From contig NW_019775920.1 in assembly GCF_001039355.2 (NCBI RefSeq), forward strand, positions 64,001 to 92,086: 28,086 nt of DNA, written 5' to 3'. The notes below the pieces were generated by a model that saw nothing but the letters and a program-made list of their open reading frames with translations, made no database searches and had not been told where the DNA came from. Of the stretch, positions 9,957 through 22,446 are shown piece after piece (within the stretch, counting starts at the first letter, position 1; the number at the start of each line of letters is the position of its first letter). This stretch comes from Lingula anatina (Eukaryota > Brachiopoda > Lingulata > Lingulida > Lingulidae). A program made the translations under genes and the position numbers.

Positions 9957-11220
9957 CTGGAAGAAATAAAAAATAAGCACACATTAATAAATATTGCATA
10001 AAACTTTTGCTCCCTTGTTAAAGCATTCTACAACTATTAAGTTAATGGCCAAAGGGTTTTAAATGCACCCTGGAAAGAAAATTCCTGTATTAACAGATGG
10101 TAACAGAGAGTAAAGCAGCAAATAAAAACCTCTCCATCTAAAATAACTTTCCAACCAGTTGTTAAATTTCCCTGTGATATACATTTACCATATCTCATAA
10201 AAATGTGTATTAAGCACCTGTCTAGACAGAGAAGAGAAAAAGGTTAACAAATTTGACAAAATGAAGCACTTTTGAAAAAACAATATGCGTGTTAATAATA
10301 AACGACTTCATAACTTGGATTATGTATTTGTTCAACTGTTCACAGAAAATAAAAGCCTTTCTGCTGCCAGCAGTTTATGTGCAAATGTGTGTGTAAAAAA
10401 AAAATGCAAATGATAACATTAATTGCATCATGCCAACTTTCAAAATTTGCCTGCATTTCAAGCCCACAGGTAACGTTAACAGTTAGCAGAGACCTGCAGC
10501 CCTCAGTCAATGTGCAATTTTATATGAAATATACACAATTCACCAAGAAACTTTACATCAAATTCCGTTTAGTTTTAGAAAAAAAAAACTTTCTGCTTTG
10601 AAACTAACAAACTGCTAAGACATTCCACAATCCAAATGAAAAATATTGGTCTTAATTATGTACTTTATTCTACCACTGTATTTCTCTTCTCCTGATCACA
10701 AATATATACAGCATGCCACTGAAGTCATCAGACATCACTACATAACAACCACTGGCCCAAGCATGATAAAGATGTTAATCACAATATATTCACTAGTATC
10801 ATGTATATTACAATCTGGAAAGTAATTATATACTTCCTCTGTAAGGCAAGAGGTAAATCAACTCATTAAAATAATTCATATGCTATGGCAATCCAATCTA
10901 TTAGAATAATTATAACAGAGCATGGTGAATTATTTAAAGAGTGAAGTGTAATATAGTTTAAAATAAACTGTGCCCATAGACAAGCATGCAGTGATTGAGT
11001 TGTGCATCTGTGTTCAGCACATGTGGATATATATGGTCCAAACTTAGGACCAGGACACTGGACAGCGGTCAGCAAGTGACCACACGTACATCAATGGCCA
11101 GTGGCAAGGATACCCCTTGCAAACTGATATGGTGCACCAAAGTCAATTCTGAATACTGTACAATAAGTCTAATCAAATAACATTTCAATCTTTATGTTGC
11201 CTTTTTTTTTACTCACTAAC
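9957..11220 (-). other. Intron between putative 5' UTR exon and GIGYF start exon
   Basis: AT-rich sequence with short homopolymer runs. I see no exon, repeat family or RNA gene in it. Confidence 0.5.
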
Positions 11221-11316
11221 TGGTCCCTATTTTATACACCAGGTTATTAACAATGCTGCGAGAGGCTGCTATTGCTATCCAGTCTGGCGTAATATGCTTC
11301 TCCTCATTCTGCATGT
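11221..11316 (-). other. Putative GIGYF 5' UTR exon carrying an upstream ORF
   Basis: A convincing splice pair brackets this piece: acceptor TTTTTGTGCAG ending at 11317, donor GTTAGTGAGT from 11220, with an alternative GTGAGT from 11216. An ATG at 11314-11312 opens a 31-codon frame that includes PDWIAIAASRSIVNNLVYK. Joined to the start exon at 9956, the frame ends in TGA two bases before the main ATG. The alternative donor also gives an immediate stop. It is therefore best read as a 5' UTR exon with an upstream ORF. I do not recognise the peptide. It could instead be an exon of an unrelated small gene. Confidence 0.45.
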
Positions 11317-14300
11317 CTGCACAAAAACAAACTGTATTCAACTAAACGTCAACATGATTCTCTAGACAACTTAACATCAACACTATTCTCTAGACAATTA
11401 ATACAGCTTTTAGTTTGTGTTCTTGATAACTAGGCTCTAATTGTACTTGTCCACACACCAAAGCATTTGAAGGAAAGATACCTTCCCATATTCAGTTTTC
11501 AGTGAATGGATTATGAAATAGAATAAAAAAATTCAAAATAAATCTACCTTTTTAAAATAATATAAAAATGTAAGAAAGAAATTGATCACAGCTTTTTTAC
11601 CTCGGCCAGCATTTTGGTCCAATGAGTGACCACAAAGAGTTTTTTCTAGTTATTGCAGTAACAAGAATTTCGCAAATGTTCATCAACAGTCCAATTTAAG
11701 CCAAGAGACAAAAACTCAGTACGTTTCTCACTTGACTCTCATAATAAATTAGCCTTTATCTTCCACATCAACTGGTTATCCTACACATCAACTATCCTAG
11801 CTGTATAATGAACCAGCAATGCAGGTTACTACTAGCAGATCAGTGTGAGCTGAATTGTCAAATATATCTACATACTGCTTACCTAACCAAATCACATCTA
11901 CCTGCAGCCACGTTTCTGCTAAAAACCCCCTTTACAGTGGACGGCGTCCTTGCAGCCAACTTTATGGGACCATGAAACTGGCATCAGTGTGGTCGTAAAA
12001 AGGTAGCGCAAACAATGGTTGCAGAATGGATGCTCAATGACTGACCAGTTGCAGCATGTGTTTTTTTCTCTCTAACGAGGCCATGCTAAGGGACACCGTC
12101 CAGGGGGGCTTAAACAGGTGTATAGCAGTACCATATCACATACAAGTCAGGTGCCCTACACTCTCACACATCAAGTTACTGCTATGAAGTCAGTCAGCTG
12201 TACTTCACCAGGTTGCTGGCCTCTCAGTAGTAACTGATCCACCATTTATCTTGTCTTTATCTGCTTTAACCCCACTCAGCATAACTTACAGGTAACATAC
12301 AGGTAACTTCCTAGAACTCGCTTTGGAATTTATTGTGTTGTGGGTGCTAATAATCTCCCTGTCACTCTTGACATTCTGCCAATAAAATAAGAGAGATCAT
12401 ATATGGTTTCCATGGCAACACATCTGCTTACTACAAGAAAACTATCTACAATCTACTGGTGATCCAGCTCAATTGTTCCTTCTTAGATTTAATTCTGAAA
12501 ATTTTGTTAAGATGGCATGCATGACCTTGATGACCTGACCTTAAAAAGTAGGTCTAGGTGAACCGTTTTCAAACAAATTTAAGAGACTTGTGCTCCAAAG
12601 GTGGCAGTCCTTCCTCGTCACCTCCTCAATAAACTTCAACAAGTTAGAGACGCATGACCAATAAATTATATAAAGTTGTAGATAAATGAAAAATGAAGAT
12701 ACAATGAACATTTCTTTTGAACTTGAGGTCAGAGTTAAAACTATTATGACTCATAGAAAATGATTGAAAATCATGGATACAGACAATAGGAGTCACTAAA
12801 AGATACTTCTTTAGTAATTAAAATCTTGCAAAATTTGATGAAAAATACCCACATATATCTGGGATTTGTGTGACACACATTCCTATAAACAGATCTTGAA
12901 TTTTAAGGGACAAACAGCTACATATACCAAATAACAGCTGCAATATACTAAACCAATATTTTGATGCTTAAACTGGCTCTTTATACACAATTTTTTGCAT
13001 CTAACTTAAGATACTCTTTTATCATTTACATTTGTTTTAAGCCAAGGATGACATTTGGGATTTGAATAAGTAAATTATTAAAAGTTACAATATTCTCTGA
13101 TAGTTAAGATCAAGTGGTGATGTTCTGATCATGTAATTGTAACATTTTTACTTTATAGTTGATTTACAACAGGAGGTACAGGACTGTATTTAATTGTATA
13201 ACACTTCACTATTGACACAGAGAGACTCTGGGCACAGAAAACACGTACAGAAACTAAAACACAATTGGGGGGGGGGGGGGGTCAGACCCAGGGAATAGGG
13301 AACACTCGCACTAGAATACTGAGAACAGAGAATATACACAGACTGGAATGGGGGTGGGGGTGCGGGGGACAATCAAACATATGCCTATAAGTGCAGTTAA
13401 TGATTTAAAAAGCTTAATGATACACTGCAGAGATATGTTGAACCTTTAAAATGCATCTAAGATCAATCTCAACTAGCTGGCTATGATATGAAGGCACAGT
13501 GATAAAAGATTAAGTATCTTTTCCATACATGACACTATGACATAAAAATTATGCTTGCACTCCTAGTTTTAGATCTTTTGAATATTTCAGGAACTTACTC
13601 TTAAATTTTACAGATATATAGAATAATTTTCTTCTCCGCCTGCTCTAATTGCTCAGTGCAGAAAAGCCAACTATTTTGCCATAGGCAGTCTTAAATGCAT
13701 CTGCCTATCTATGAGTTATGCTATCATATCATATAATTATACATCCATTTAATTTAACACAATTAACGAACCTCAGACTGTGAGAAGCAGGTATCCTTCA
13801 TGTAAATAAACTATAACCCAAAGTGGTTTAATGAATGAAGTATGTTTCCAGAAAATACACTACTACCCAGAGTGCCGTATTGAATGGAACTTGCCCCAAA
13901 AGTACTCAGCACACATGTGATTTCCCATGCAGTAAGTTTTCAAGAGGAATCTTCAGTGGGTGTTTGATACTCGTCAGCATATCTGGTAGACAAGCAGATG
14001 TAATTCACAGTGCTGTCGATGGGAAAACTGGTGTGTGACTTGAGACAGGAACCCATAAAACAAACCAATTCCCTTGATATTTTATAAGTATCTCTGTGCA
14101 TTTATACTTGCATGTGTTTACAAAAGTGCAAAATGGTATTCAACAGAGTAAAGATAGTTGGGTATGTTAGACTAGATGTTAAAAACATTCTAGGTACATA
14201 TCAATATCTGTTATAAATCTGTTATAAATTTTGATCTCTGTGCATCAAAATAGGTGTATGCAATGATATTTTAACCTTTTTTTTTCCTTGATCATGAAAA

Positions 14301-14537
14301 AGTTCACACTCCTATCATCTCCTAGTCTTCAACTTCATGCCTGGACACTTTATGAGATCAACAGAGCATGCAACCTTTGTAACATTCAGTGCAACTTCAC
14401 TTCTTATCACAAGTGATCACCAAATATCCACCTACTAGTTATGATCACCTAGCACTCAAGTACTATCAGTGAATCATATATTGTGTTACTCATCTCCACT
14501 ACGCTAGCAGAGGTGTGCAAAGACAAAGTACAACTCA
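11317..14537 (-). other. Putative long 5' intron of GIGYF
   Basis: AT-rich non-coding sequence. It contains the element at 11926-12115, a 15-G run at 13267-13281 and a second G-rich patch at 13349-13367 (GGGGGTGGGGGTGCGGGGG). The latter could form a G-quadruplex on the plus strand. I see no coding exon. Its status as an intron depends on the weakly supported 5' UTR exons. Confidence 0.4.
11926..12115. mobile_element. TIR element, TTTACACTGGACGGCGTCC family, copy B
   Basis: It starts CCCCCTTTACAGTGGACGGC and ends GGACACCGTCCAGGGGGG. It shares the interior CATGAAACTGGCATC and TGTGGTCG with the copy at 9548. More diverged, and no ORF. Confidence 0.75.
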
Positions 14538-14538
14538 C

Positions 14539-14750
14539 TTTTTTCACGCGAAACCTTTAAAAATGCGCTAACGTCAACGCACTAATATCAATGCATCCGT
14601 TTCTTAGAGCATGCAGGTGTACAAAATGATGAGTTTGGAAGAGGAAAGAAGCCGTGGTAAGCCCCAATGTAGACACCATATGTAATAAATCAGGCTGCTT
14701 CTGCAAGCATGGCCTCGCTCGGGTTCTCAGTCGTCCACATAGCACAAAAA
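14539..14750 (-). other. Possible first non-coding exon of GIGYF
   Basis: A minus-strand consensus donor, AAAAAA|GTGAGT, has its first intron base at 14538 and lies next to the shared promoter. Upstream sequence is CpG-containing and less AT-rich than the intron. No open frame reaches the donor: the ATG at 14745 runs to a TAA before it. The transcription start is not determined; the upper coordinate is a guess. Confidence 0.35.
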
Positions 14751-15138
14751 TTTCACCGGATGTCGACTTATTTCCAACGTCTACATCACAACTAACACAC
14801 CCGAATACACGATAATTCTACAAGCTATGTATCTCAGACCAGACCTCTGGGCCAATAACATGCTTAGAATGTTCATTTACCTGGTATTAAAAAGATTTTC
14901 TAGCTCGTATCAGGATTCACTGACCCACTATGGCCGACGATTGTATGTATCACGTGACCTGCAGGTGCCCGGATGTCTAGAGTATCCAAGATGGCTGCGC
15001 CCACGGAATGCCGACCTGCAGCCACAATAGATCGATTTTTACGTCATGAATATCGATTTCTGTGAGGTAAATAGCTCGTGCTGGCGTTTATATGGCATTG
15101 CATCTGTGTTTTATCGTGACTTTGAAAAGCGAGCTCAG
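14540..15138. promoter_or_regulatory. Shared head-to-head promoter region
   Basis: This interval separates the divergent GIGYF and JmjC genes. Visible candidate sites are the palindrome TCACGTGA at 14950-14957 (bHLH-Zip E-box), AAGATGGCTGC at 14988-14998 (YY1-like) and TACGTCAT at 15040-15047 (CRE/ATF-like). There is no obvious TATA box at a fixed distance from a start. Higher GC and several CpGs set it apart from the AT-rich flanks. The binding sites are motif matches only. Confidence 0.6.
15060..15138 (+). other. Non-coding first exon of the JmjC gene (5' boundary approximate)
   Basis: A consensus donor, GAGCTCAG|GTAAGG, ends an exon at 15138 on the plus strand, just downstream of the promoter motifs. 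The next plus-strand acceptor with a good pyrimidine tract is at 16199, 2 nt before the predicted start ATG. The exon's 5' end is not defined by the sequence. Confidence 0.55.
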
Positions 15139-16199
15139 GTAAGGCACATTTGTATCATTTACTGTTGTGTTTTTAATGAATCAAAACAAAAATAGATTGA
15201 GAAAACTTTTTCCCAGGGACAGTTTTACTTCCGGGATGGAGAGGGAGGGGTGTGGGGTTAGGCTGAAGCTGATGTGGTGCTATGTTTTAACGTCTACTGA
15301 CGGAAATTTAATTGTTGTTGACATATGGCATACATGTACGTTGAATTGTATCATTTGTTCGAGTATAAGTTACCTTATGAAAAGTAAACAATAAAGGCAA
15401 ATGTTTGGCCACATAAACATAAGTGAGATGGAAATGTAAGGAGCATTCGGTTATTGTCTGCCCACTGTTTGTTGAGGGGTGACCCCAAACTACTTGATGA
15501 ATGACGTTCTTCTGAAGTTAGATATAAAATATGATAAAGATTTTCATAGATACAACTGTGCAGTCATAGCAGCCTTATGCTGTCTACCCTTGAGATATGC
15601 TCATGTTTTCATAAAACGTCCAACATTTTCTTTTTTCCCTAAATTGTAGAGAAATATGAAATATGTGTCGGGGAGCATGTGGTCCTCCTTTATCACGCAT
15701 AACCAGGGAATATAGAAAACAACAAAAACATATTACCACTGTGCACTCCACCCAATCTCAGGATTTTAACATTCATGACAGTTGTTTTTCACCATAAATT
15801 GTAATTGTTTATGGTTAACTCCATAAGTTGCCTTAAAAAGGAGTGCTTTTACACTGAAATTGTAGATCTACAATATCAACCAGGATGAAAAATTAAAATA
15901 TTATAGACAAACCCATTTTCTCCAAGCTGATAACTGAAATTTAATCTACTGGATGCTGGCTTGTTAAGCATTTTATGTTAGATATAGAAAGTAGTAAGGG
16001 TAAGTTACTGTTAAACGCAGAATAATATTAGCACATTTACTTTCAAATACTTTTTCAAATAAAAATCCCATAACTACACTTAAGTGATGGCTACTAGAAA
16101 TTCCTTGATTTAGATGAAATGATTAACAAATAAGTCATAATTTTAATCATCTCATCATTGTTTGACTGTAAATTGTGAGTTTTCTTCTCTATGTTTCAG
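15139..16199 (+). other. Intron 1 of the JmjC gene
   Basis: AT-rich sequence between the non-coding first exon and the start exon. I see no repeat family, exon or RNA gene in it. Confidence 0.55.
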
Positions 16200-16201
16200 T
16201 C

Positions 16202-19200
16202 ATGCTGCCACTGCTAGCTGTCTTACAGGGGATCATGAGAAATGTGAAGCGCCATAAAACAAAGACAGAAACAGAGGAAAATGACAAAAATAAAGGTAAT
16301 GTTATAAATCCATATAGTCACATATCCAAAAGGAAAAAAAATAAATAAATAAAAAGAGCTTTATTACAGTTCTCATGAGCATGTGAAAGAGTTTGGCAAT
16401 TACCACATAAAAATGGCAGAAAGAGAGGAGAATTATTATTTTTTATCCATTGTCATTGTTAAGATATTGTTCATTTGTAAGTTGTTTGTTTGTTTACTTA
16501 ATCTCCAAGATTCCTATAAGAAGAGTGAGAAAAACCAGTCTTGTACCTGTCATGATGAATTTTAGTGGAGCTGCCATCTGCCTGCTGCTAAAGTGTAATA
16601 TGCCACAGTGTAGTCTGCTACAGTGTAGTCTGATTCATTGATCCTGGTTTATTTTTAATGCATAACAATGAAATGATAAACACATAACAGGTGAAATATT
16701 GAAAAAGACCAAGTGATCAATAGCAGGGATGACAGTGGCTTTGACAACAGTTTGAATGACTACTCAGTTATTTAGTAACATTAGTAAGATAATGATTTCA
16801 TGAAAAAATACTAAAAGTTTGTGATCGTTATCACTTGAAATGAAAATGTAAATTGCCCATTAAGTTATAATTAATAATGATAATTTGATAATGATAATTA
16901 TTTGTAACTTTATACCCATTATTTGATATTGATAAATGATACAAAGATATGATTTTCAGAAGAGAAAAAAAAAGCAGAACGACCCAGTGTACGGCGAAAA
17001 GTAAAGCGTCAGAAGCATGAACCCCACATTCACTGGGACCGGCTTTGTCTGCTTGTGTTCACTGTCGTTAACGTGCCTCTTCTGGCGTGGAACTGGAAGC
17101 ATCTGAAGCAAAAATACCTGGAGTACATGGAGCCTGAGTAAGACTTTGAGTTGGAGGACATCCAAAACATGGAACCTCTGAGAAGAATTTTATTAACTGC
17201 GTTATGTTGTAAAAATGAAGTAATTTTTCTTCAGTCTTTTTTCTTTTTTTATTTTTAAATTTTAATTTTATTCGCCTGGATGGCCTCATTCACTGATGAA
17301 GATGTTCTGCTAGACATTGAAATTATGGAAGTAGAACTATTTCAATATGAAGCTGTTGACTGAAGAAAAATTATTTCATTCTTATGGGGACCTCAGTGTG
17401 GGAATTATCTAAGAGCACATTTAGAACAGCGGACCAACAGATCCGCCGATCAAGTATGGCCGACCCACTTTAGTGCTTGTTGCGTAATCCCTGCAGGGAA
17501 TCCATTCTGTGTCTTATCGGGAGAAACGGCAAGCTTTTTAGTGGGTCACCATATTTGATCACTGGCTCTGTTAGTCTGCTGCTCTGAGTGGGCTCTTTGG
17601 CTTCATTCACATGCAATGTCTAAATTCTAAATTCTATTTTCTATTCGCGGTATGTCCTATAAGTTACTATAAGTAACTGGCTCGCGCTGCCAGTAATTAC
17701 GCGGCGGGATATTCAGGGCACAGACCGTGATCATAAGATAGCGCGAATAGAAAATAGAATTTAGAAAATAGACATTGCATGTGAACGAAGCCTTTGTGCA
17801 GGATCAGGAGTCCGTGGTTTATTTTGTTAAAACACCAGGGCTTAGTCCGCCTGTGTAACTCCTGAGAGACTGTGGTTATATCTGTTATATTAAGTGCATG
17901 GAAACGTCCCTAAGCAAACAAAATAATGTGATGAATGTGTGAAGCAAAGCATGTCTAATAAAAAAATAAAGATTTTTGCTCTACTGTTAAACTCATCAGT
18001 AATTTTAGATGGTGAGTGTAAATGCTGCTACCACTGCACGCTTCCCTAAATTTATGATGAATTTAATATACATCAATGTCATTGTATTCTATTTTCAATA
18101 CTTTTTCAGTTTTTGTGCATAAACATTATTAACACTGTATGAAATGTTAATGGAAACTTGACACTGCATATATCCTAACTGTTACTTGAATAATAAGTAT
18201 TAGTATTAGTATTATTAGTATTATTCTCATGTTATTCTCTTTTTGATTAGGTATGAGTTCAAGACTTTTTCTTTTGACCACCTATCTGCTTTGTCCCAGC
18301 GAGAGATGAACATGAAGAAATATGCCTACAACTACAGCACCACTCATATAGACAAAAGGGCCAATCTCAGCCGTCAAGAATTCACTGATGTTTACGATGG
18401 AGCTTGGTAGGGACACTTGTTGATATTATAAATAAGATGAAATGAGAAAGTCAGATCATGTCATTTTTGTTATACTGTATAAATACAGGGGCAGATTGAG
18501 GCTGTCTTCTTGGTCTTTTGGAAGACGGTCAGATTTTCAAGTTTACACTAATTTTTCTGTCAGAAGATGGTAAAAAATGGAGGATTGATCAACAGAGATA
18601 AATTGGAAGACTGTCAGAAAATATCTCTGGATCTGCCCCTGTAATATGTTTTCACATTTTTGACAAAGTATACTACAGTGTATCCCAGTAACACCAGTTT
18701 TATGAACACTTCCTGGTCTGTGCAGACGTGTGTTATAATGACTTCAATATTGACACAATGTTTACCAACTTGACATGAATTTGCTGTTTTTTTTACATTA
18801 CAAAGAACAAACGAAAAGTGTTATCATGTTTACACAGTGGAACATATTTAATCACACATTGCTGCCATCACGTTACAAAGCAGTGAACATATTCTACAGT
18901 ATGCCCACACTGAAGTTGAAATGTGTTTTTATTTCAATATCAAAAATATTTTTATTCTTTGACTTTGGATGAATATATAATAGTTTACTTGAGTGCAGAT
19001 TCTGAGCGAGTTAGGAAAAAAAAAGCCCTCCAAAAGTCCCAACATGGCACAACAAGGTTAGTCAATATGTAGAGCTTATACTTCAGTCAAACTGCCTTCT
19101 AAGATAGGTGGTCCCTGTTTAATTTTTGACTGAAAACTGATAAAGTAGCAATATGCAATGTTCAGACTGGTTGGTTCTCACAATGTTGACCTCTGTTTGA

Positions 19201-22200
19201 TTTCATTTGTAATATTTCAGGCCCGTGATTATCACAGATGTGGTCCCCAAATGGGGCGCCTATCACTGGAGTAAACAGTTCCTGCTGAAGTATTATGGGA
19301 AGGACAGGATCACGATGAAGGCTGTCGATGTAAGTAACGATATGAGTAATTGTAATTTCTGTGGTAACTGCAGTATCACATTAGCGGGATATGTATTGTA
19401 CAGAATATCTTTTGATATATTAATAGTAAGCAATATTAGTGAAGTGTTTTTTAGTAAAGAACCATCATGTATGGGAATACTTAAATTGTCCAGTCTTAAT
19501 GTTTATGATATTTAAAGTTTTATCTATGGGTGCTTTCCCAGAGATTTAGATCGATCTAGAGATTAAGATTTAGATCAACCTAACTCCCTGGGGGTTCATG
19601 CTAAATTGCAGTCAGTCGAGCGGGCACCATAGTTAATTACCTCCTTACAGCTTTTTGTAGGTGGGACAGACGCTTAAGTCGGCCAAGCTGACAGTAATCT
19701 AGTGAGACTCCCCACAGGGATAGATCGATCTAAAAATCTATGGAAATGGGGTGTATTAAAAGCTTTAAATATCCATTATATAAAAGATATCTGGAGCTAC
19801 AAAATAAGGATGCCATTATCTACCTCACCAAGCAGTCCTCAACTCAAATGCATTAAAGCACTCAAATCAGTAAATCATTCAAAAGTATTTTACTTCAAAT
19901 TGATTAATCAGTAAGACCAGTTGGATGGGATCATTTGTTGAACAGCATAAACATAGAGCGCATTCAGAAAAGCAGACTAACAGATTCATGGATCAAATAT
20001 GACCGACCCACTTGAATGCTTGTTTCATCATCCCGCGCCAAATCTATTTAGCATCTTAGCCTAAATTAAGCGACAAGCTTTTTAATGGGTCACCATATTT
20101 GATCCCCTGTTCTGAATATGCTCATATATTATCTACAGTCACATGGGAAGTGTTATGTAATGTGTATATTTCAGGGTCGCCTAGACAACGCAGAGAGTCT
20201 GGCCCTCCCCCTGGAGCTCTACTTCAAACACGCCCATGAGGGGACGTTTAGGCGATGGACCTACGTGGAAGATGAGCTGTTCATTCCTACAAGACCACAG
20301 CTGAGGAGAGATGTCGGGGACTGTGTGAGTGGGAATTTTGGGATAAGCCCCCTTTATCTGTTATTCATTAAATTATCATGAATTGTTTGAGCAGATTGCT
20401 AAAGAGAATTTCATGAAGGACCCCAAGAGAGCGTGTTTTTAGAAAATTGGCAGTGTGAATTTTTTTATGCTCCTACAAATTTTTTATCAATAAACATGAC
20501 TCAGCTATTAGACTTCAACTGGTATGGGATGCAGGTTGCTACAGAGAATTTGCCAACCTGTGACAGAGCTTTTTAATGGGTCACCATATTTGATCCACGG
20601 ATCTATTAGTCTGCTGTTCTTAGCGCGTTTTTAGAAAATTGGAATTTTTCGATCAATAAACATGACTCAGCTGTAAGACTTCAGCTGTTATGGGATGCAG
20701 GTTGCTGCAGAGAACTTACCACAGAGCGTGACGACAATGGCATATATAAATATTGAAGCATTTTCAGGTCACTTTTGTCAGGAAGTTTACATAAAGAATT
20801 GATATTTTCAGCAAACTCCTTTTTACGCATCAACTTATTCTACTGTCATGTTAGGACTTTATAATACAGTAGATGTTATCACAGTCAAATTAATCATAAA
20901 CACTATGTAGTGTTAACAAACTCAATTGCTTTGGTCCAGTCTCAGAAGTGATGTAAAGCAATCCACCACCATTGCAGGAGTACCTGAAGGAGGATTACTT
21001 CCAGCTGTTCCCTGAGGAAGTACGTCCCTGGAACGCCATGTTGTTGTGGGGTACGCCGCACTCGCGCTCTTCTCTCCACATTGACCCTTACAACTGGACA
21101 GGTACCAATGCCGTCATTAAGGGGAGGAAACAGTGGAAGGTAAGTAGATGGTTTATGTTAGACTGTACTAACACATAGCCTACTGACCTTCAGGAAAACC
21201 AGGGTCTTAGAATTTAGTTGCAGATTGAAGAAGCAGTGGCCAGTTACTATACACAAGTACACAAAAATTTACCAATCTGGCTTTAAATTCACTTGTTAAT
21301 GGACCAGACAATTTTCCTGTTGTCAAGAGTTTTTTTTTTTTTTTTTTTTAATTAATTCATTTTTTTATAGAGGAGGGTCTGTATCTATGAACAATTGGAT
21401 TTTAAGTTAAATAAGTTGGAGATCAGATATGTTGGTCTCTTCACTATTTATTGTAGTACTGTTTGAGGAGGGATTTGGCAGGTATGAAGAATAACGCAAA
21501 AAGAAGCAGTTTTTTTGTAAACAATTCCTGCACCCATTATTTTCATGTTTTTATTCTAGTCAACCATCTCTATGTTCATGTTGATAAATATTGTATTCTA
21601 GTTGATTCCACCTGGGCAGGACCACCTTCTGTATGTACATGTTGATATATGTTATATATATATATGTTATATTCCAGTTGATTCCACCTGGACAGGACCA
21701 CCTTCTGTATGTAAAAGAAGGAAAAATGTCAGGATTTCCTTTGGAGTGCCATAAATACAACAGGTAGAATTTATTGAGATTTCCACTCTAATAGTCTGAT
21801 CTCTGACATAACATTGGAAGTTTGTAAGACATACCTATTATCTTATTGTCATTATTAACCCCTCCTTCACCAGAATGAAAACGATGTATAGTTTTATATA
21901 TGTGTGTGTGTGTGTGTGGTAGGGTAGCCATTTTCTTCTCAACCCTTAAATGGATAATAACTCTTTGTATGAGATATGTATTTCATAATAAAAACATTGT
22001 AAACAACTCATAGAAATGCAATACATTCTGTTTGACCACAAAAACAGCAGTTATAGCTATTATTCTGATATCTGAGCTTGTCATCAGACCACTTGACCTC
22101 CATAGATGGCTATACTCTGTTATAATCTCTGAAGAGATTATAACAAACTTTTAAGAAAAAAAAACGGACAAACCTTGAATGTAGAAATAGATTTTTTAAG

Positions 22201-22404
22201 CATTGGTAAGAATGAAGAAATTGTTGTTTACTCCAGGAAAATTCATTTTTAGGCCAAAGTGAACACTTATCCCATTTATCATAGCATTTGTCAGATTTGT
22301 GTTATTTCTTCATGTTTGCATCACTGTTATCTTTGTAAAGTTACTTCCCTGTGTTTCTCTCATTTGGCACTAATCCCATAGATTATAAATACTATTCCAC
22401 AGAT

Positions 22405-22446
<42 letters not shown>

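Noticed and set aside
14557-14745. 62-codon minus-strand frame at the promoter
   Set aside because: It ends in a stop before the only nearby donor and lies in the likely 5' UTR or promoter.
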